DNA of 64,000 nucleotides from Tanypteryx hageni (Eukaryota > Arthropoda > Insecta > Odonata > Petaluridae), in the NCBI GenBank assembly GCA_028673005.1, contig CM054115.1:58801407-58865406 (forward strand), in the 5' to 3' direction. Made by a program: the position numbers and the translations under genes. Within the stretch, counting starts at the first letter, position 1. Each line of letters opens with the position of its first letter. Shown here piece by piece: positions 59,266 to 64,000 of the stretch. A model generated the notes under the pieces. That model did not search any database. It had not been told where the DNA came from and saw only the letters and a program-made list of their open reading frames with translations.

Positions 59266-60767
59266 CTAGTAAAAGATGCTTGCATACTGCAAGCATTTCA
59301 TCTCACTATGAAAAAACATTTTTCAGAGAGATATTTCATCATAGGAAATATTTTTTTAATTCTAAAGATTACACCTCTGCACCGATTTTCGTTCTTTCCA
59401 TAGGTAACAATAATAGAGTAAACAATCCATAACATTTGCAATTTTAAGAATATTATACTTTTTTCGCAGTAGGGTACTAAAGCCACACATTTCTGCGAAA
59501 TTTTAAAGTTGTAGCTTATCTAGAAGTGAAATAATATTTATCTATTTGTTTAAATTAAAAAAAAATTTAACGGCCGCAACAACATATTCATCGAGATTTT
59601 AAAATGTTTATTTAAGAATTTCCCTATTAAAAAGCATTAAAGCGATGCTATTATAATGCGGATTGTCAATTCCCATTGAAAAACATTGTCCTGGTTGCTA
59701 TGGTAGCTGAAGTTCTTTATTGTTGAGCATCTGCTTTTTTCCGATTAAAAACATTTCTTCGTCAATTCGGCACCAATTTGAATTTAGTCTTCGAAAATAA
59801 AAATTCTCATTCTTTTAGCTATAGAATTGTTTTCGTCCTGAGTTTCTATCCGAATTATAACTAATTTAAAAATGCAAATTTATGAAACTGCACAGATTTC
59901 CACGTTTTTATTATGGAGTATCGAAATGGAATATTGGGGGCAAAAATACCCCATTAAAAATGAAAAAATGGAAAATTTTGATTTTTCTGGATGGTTGTAC
60001 CTAATAACTTATCATCCTGTCAAATTTCAGGTCCGTGGCATATCTAGAAGTACCTTAGGTTTTATATCATACTAGTGGTATCCGCAAAAACTTTTGCGGT
60101 CAGTCAGAAATCTGCATGCTAAAAAAATCATCGTTAAAAATGCCCACAGTCCACACGCAGTTTACTGAATAATAAAAATCTTCAATTATTAACGCTGCAA
60201 CGTTAAGTTTGACATTGATACAACTATAATTTCGATGCTTCATAAAAAGCGAGAAGCGAATAACACAATTCTTTTGTCTATTTAAAGGCTTAATAGACGC
60301 TAATTCAATCGGAGGCAACAGTGCGGTTCGCCTTGGCAACACCCGGAAAGAGTACGGAAAAGCCAAAATTTCGAAAAGAAACGCGTGATTCTGACAAATT
60401 CTTGCGTTAAACATCTAAACATTGCAAGAATAAGATATTTTATAGTGTTAGCTATCGAATAAAATAAAAACGGAGAAATTCGATTCATTTTTAGCCTTGC
60501 CTTGCACCTTGAAAATCGAAACTCCTTTGTAAACATGGAAAAATATAATTACCTCCTAGAATCAAACCTAAGACACTTCCGTCAACGAAAATAGTTTTTA
60601 CGGGGTCGCCTAGTTGGCAAAAACAAAATGGCGTTTACAGCATTTCTCTATGACAAACTGTTCAAGAAATAAAAGGGGGGACGGACGGACAGACATTGAG
60701 TATTAATATATAAAGATATATATCATATATCCTATATCTTCCGTAAGAAGCAGCTATTTATAATAGA
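59266..60767 (-). mobile_element. Helitron-like element C4 with nested element D
   Basis: On the minus strand it starts TCTATTATAAATAGCTG after an A and ends with the perfect hairpin GCTTGCAGTATGCAAGC (inside longer ATGC arms), then CTTTTACTAG and T. Compared with C2 it lacks the segment equal to about 8345-9130, so without the insert it is an 857-bp deletion form. Element D (60072-60716) interrupts it at an AT dinucleotide. No coding capacity; the frames at 59298-60075 are shadows. Confidence 0.8.
60072..60716 (-). mobile_element. Helitron-like element D, 645 bp, nested in C4
   Basis: On the minus strand it starts TCTTTATATATTAATACTC, followed by a TGTCTGTCCGTCCGTCC run, and ends with the perfect hairpin CCGCAAAAGTTTTTGCGG, then ATACCACTAG and T. 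The flanks are A on one side and T on the other, with no duplication, exactly as Helitrons insert. C1 and C2 show the same host sequence uninterrupted. A T-arm-like AGGTTTGATTC lies at about 60556-60566. No protein of its own is evident; the frames at 60100-60536 have no Rep or helicase motifs. Confidence 0.8.
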
Positions 60768-62898
60768 TATAGATGAACATACATGGCCCCCTAAATCTAT
60801 CGCCTCACCCCCCTCCCCCCGCGGTCACAGATTTTGCGATATTACTATTTCGCTACTGGACACGATAAGAACATCTTTATAGATAAGCAAAAAAATATCG
60901 AATATAGGTTATCAGGAAGAAAGGCGATCCGTACTGTATACTGCAGACATAAAGTTGTTCAATAAAACTGATGAAGCACCTTGGGAAACAAATTGTGTTA
61001 GAATCCGTTGAATCCAAAACGGCATTGGCGGGCCGACGAATTTAAATTACGAAACTAATACCAATTGCCGAATCTCTAAACTACAAAAATCGATTTTTTT
61101 ACAGTATTCTGACCGATATTTCAGATAAGAAACTACGCATAATCCGCGATGGAGCTTCACTCGTTGACAGATCTCAGGGGGGTGATCATCCCTTTTTGGA
61201 TGTCCCCATTGCCTTCCACTGGATGCATTCCTATAACCATTCCGCGCAAAATTCCTGATTCTGCGCTTCAGATTAGGTTTATAGGACTGGAGAAAGGAAG
61301 GTTCTGACTGGGTCAGGGATTTACAGAATATAAGGGTCATTGGCAGTGGCCGGTTGAAAGGTGCTCGTATGATTTACAATCCTAAAACTCGATGAAAAAA
61401 GCTCTCCATTTACTTTCATTTCGCCTATAAAAATCTAACCTGTCCTTCCCTTTTTCGTGAATCCAATTCATCTAGGTTCGCTTCAATCATGCGTCAAGGA
61501 TTCTACGGGTGTTTCAATGGTCGCAGAATCCTCTTTATTTCTCTGTAAAATTTACATAGTTTGAAGGAAGGCGGTGGTCACTTCCAAAGCTTGCTGGACG
61601 TGGCAGTAATGTACAGATGATGAAAAATGTATAATGTACAGATGATATAAAATGTACATCTGCTGTGAAGATATTACAGTGAGACTTACTGGGTTGCGTG
61701 ACTTTTGAAAGACCCTGTATAATACCAAACTCAAAGCGACAATACGTTTCAGGTACCAATGCTGGAGAGATAAAATCCGAGGTATATTTGGATTCAAACC
61801 TTTCACCGGGATTTAAAGAAAATAACCGAAATTACAAAAAAAAGAAAGGCGCGCGAGAAAGCATTCCTTCGTTTCCTTCAGTTAAATGACGCGGAAAAAC
61901 GTATACTCCTTTTTGCCTCGCTCCGTTCCATATTCATTTCTCCCTTTCGCGTTCAATTGTTTTCCGCGGAGATAAATTCCCCATCTTTTCACGCGACGCA
62001 TTTATTTCCTCCCTCACGGCCATCCCTCTCTTTTACACCTTTCGAGTTTCGTATTTCTTTTATTATTCTGCCCCATCCTCCTGCGCCACCGAATTTCACC
62101 CTCCCTTGCCTTCTGCCGCCACATAATTTACTCCTCTTACCCTATCTGCTCTGATAAGAAATTTTCTACTCCTGTAACTCTCGAGGACCGTAAGAGTGAA
62201 ACGGATATAGAGGCTAGAGACGGAACGGGTTTCGCTTTTCTTTTTTTATTATTTCGACGTCGCCGATGTCGTTGTAGCAGTCCGCGTCCTGTCCGATTCC
62301 CTTCTCGCTCTCGCTGATGTGCCATTCTCATGCATCGCGTAGCTACCAAGCCTGCGCGCGAGATGAAATTCGAAATGTCACGGGTCGCGATTTTTTTTCT
62401 CTCCCTCTCCCTTACGGGGCTTGCGTTTTGTCGGGCGGAACTGCGGCGGTAGTTTATGTTCCTTGCGCGGAGCGGGGAAAAATAGAAAAGGTTGCGGAAT
62501 TTATCCTCGTAAGGAATTTTTTTTTCGGTATCTCTGGAATCATTTGCAATGCCACAGGTTGGGTCGAGTTTTAAACGTTTCCTGAGTTACGGTAAATCTT
62601 ACCTAGTGCCGAGAAGGAATTTTCGAGGATACCTTTATGAAATGCTCGGCTTTTTTCTCTCCCTCGTTCCAAATGCGGAATCTGATTACATTTGCATGAA
62701 TTTTATCCTTCGGGTTCGGTTTGAAAACATTTTAAAACCGATTCCTCTGCTGCATATAAACTTATGAAAATGGGAAAATCTTTCAAATTGTTTTTAATTT
62801 AGAACCGTAAGAGGATTTATTGCGTCTATCAGTTGCGTATTTTATTCGCGATTGCAGAATCACAGAAAACTCACCCTTGTGTATATCTGTTGATTAGA
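60768..62898. other. Non-genic stretch with GC-richer island
   Basis: 61840-62770 is GC-richer and partly CT-rich, with no recognised gene. At about 61620-61665 GTACAGATGAT..AAAATGTA is duplicated in tandem. At 61680-61723, on the minus strand, ATACAGGGTCTTTCAAAAGT resembles a terminus shared by several repeat families, but no partner end was found. Confidence 0.45.
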
Positions 62899-63593
62899 TT
62901 TTTAGCTTACTTTCCAGAATGGAAATAGGCTTATGGTTTCGTCATTGTGTCTGTCTGTCCGCCTGTCCTCCTCTATTAACTTTTGAACCAATTGACCGAT
63001 TTTCATTACACTCGGTGGAAATCTCTTGCTACTGGCGCCCAGCTCCCGAGGATAGTTTTTGTTGCGAAAATTGAAAGCTCCGGGTTCGATTCCAGGAACT
63101 ATCCTTCCCATTTGATTTACATGGAAAATCTGAAATCCATCGTGCAAGGTAATTTTCTCTATCACATAAAAATATCCTAGAGTTGTAATATCAGTGCGGA
63201 ATTTGTATTTTTCTTTTAGAAAAGGGACGGGAATTCAAATATTTGTCGTAGAATGTTGCTTATCGATCGTATTTCCTCGAATTTCTCGTAAATACCGACT
63301 TTTTTTGCAGGTTTTATCACTCATTACGAGTGTTGCATTGCAACGACTAATATTTGATTCGGATTCGGTATAGTGTAGTAGATACACGCGTTATGTTTGC
63401 CTCACAAATACGCGCGATTAATTTGGTTTTATGTTCTAATGTATTTGTAATGTTTTATAACGTTAATTATGAAATTTGAGAACACAAAGAGCAACTCATC
63501 CGCGGTGTTTTTTAAACTATTAAAACCTGTATAAGTATTTAATAAATAATTATGTGGAAAGTTAGCATCATAATTTCCGTTTGGATCACCTTG
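62899..63593 (+). mobile_element. Helitron-like element B2, about 695 bp
   Basis: An uninterrupted copy of B1. It has the 5' palindrome TTTCCAGAATGGAAA (62911-62925), ATAGGCTTATGGTTTCGTC, the CTGTCTGTCCG run, the T-arm-like GGTTCGATTCC (63083-63093), the inverted pair around TTTTATCACTCATTACGAG, and the 3' end GTTTGGATCACCTTG followed by T. It supplies the empty site for the hAT MITE in B1. Open frames at 62902-63180 run against each other and are not conserved in B1. Confidence 0.7.
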
Positions 63594-63847
63594 TCAAATA
63601 TATTCCGTTCATCTCTTTTCTTTTATTTTGCACAATGTTAGAGTATTTTATAATTATGGTTATTTTTGCAAGTTATGAAAGTGTGTATTTCTTGAAAATC
63701 GTGGGTTTATGGGTGTGATTATATGGAACGTCATGGATTATATTGTTTTCAATAAAAGAAATCCACGGGAATTTTTTGGCATGAATCACCTACCAATCTT
63801 AATTTGTTTTTTATTATTTATATAATTTTATTAGTTTTACTACTCTT

Positions 63848-63850
<3 letters not shown>
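63594..63850. other. AT-rich sequence, nothing recognised
   Basis: Short non-coding stretch between B2 and the TA microsatellite. Confidence 0.6.

Positions 63851-63931
<81 letters not shown>
63851..63931. repeat. (TA)n microsatellite, 81 bp
   Basis: An uninterrupted TA run, the longest in the window. Confidence 0.97.
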
Positions 63932-63933
<2 letters not shown>

Positions 63934-64000
63934 TTCTCATACATAGCACTCAAGGATCTTTAGAAAGTAGCATATAAACAATAACAAAGGCGACATACGG

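Noticed and set aside
61680..61723. Terminus-like ATACAGGGTCTTTCAAAAGT on the minus strand
   Set aside because: Resembles ends of common repeats, but no partner end or target duplication was found nearby.

Overview
The window looks like a stretch of a large, AT-rich, repeat-laden animal genome, most probably an arthropod. The reasons are the element mix (piggyBac-like and pogo/Tigger-like DNA transposons, hAT MITEs, an RTE-type non-LTR retrotransposon of the kind mis-annotated as 'craniofacial development protein 2', a tRNA-derived SINE, and many short Helitron-like elements), the lack of any operon or bacterial-type gene, and long stretches with no open frame. I find no intact host gene, no rRNA or functional tRNA gene and no CRISPR array. 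The only convincing protein-coding remains belong to transposons, and all of them are broken.

Layout. Positions 1-2,840 hold a 276-bp hAT element with a perfect 8-bp target duplication, a 48-bp hAT remnant and a 332-bp tRNA-type SINE on the minus strand. Positions 5.3-10.4 kb are a cluster of Helitron-like elements: three copies of a family here called C, plus elements E and A1, most showing a 3' hairpin, a CTRR-like end and A|T insertion. Positions 10.4-11.2 kb carry two copies of a repeat with a hammerhead-like motif, a perfect 59-bp palindrome around an (AT)27 tract, and a tRNA-like pseudogene. A 360-bp foldback lies at 12.1 kb and an inverted, truncated C copy at 13.4-14.1 kb. At 15.7-18.0 kb a piggyBac-like element with visible terminal repeats contains a nested Tigger-like MITE, and a second piggyBac C-terminus lies next to it on the opposite strand.

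A Helitron-like B copy at 19.8-20.8 kb is split by a 280-bp hAT MITE. A broken RTE retrotransposon occupies 24.8-27.8 kb, beside a minus-strand remnant of another non-LTR element. From 27.8 to 36.4 kb there is mostly unrecognised sequence with GC-richer islands. A 172-bp tandem repeat lies at 36.4-36.9 kb, Helitron-like A2 at 37.1-38.0 kb, and 1.1 kb of purine-rich minisatellite at 41.2-42.3 kb. A Helitron-like element with three internal ~291-bp repeats is at 45.0-46.1 kb. Two related MITEs lie at 50.7 and 57.0 kb. A C copy at 59.3-60.8 kb contains another nested Helitron-like element, B2 is at 62.9-63.6 kb, and an 81-bp (TA)n closes the window.

How it fits together: this is a layered transposon record, not a gene cluster. 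Several nestings (hAT in B1, D in C4, Tigger in piggyBac) give relative ages and, by comparison with other copies, near-exact element boundaries. The best candidates for something not yet described are the linked Helitron-like families (C, D, A/B, G), which share a plan of short 5' motif, internal tRNA T-arm-like box in A/B, 3' hairpin and CTAG/CTTG|T end, without any coding capacity.
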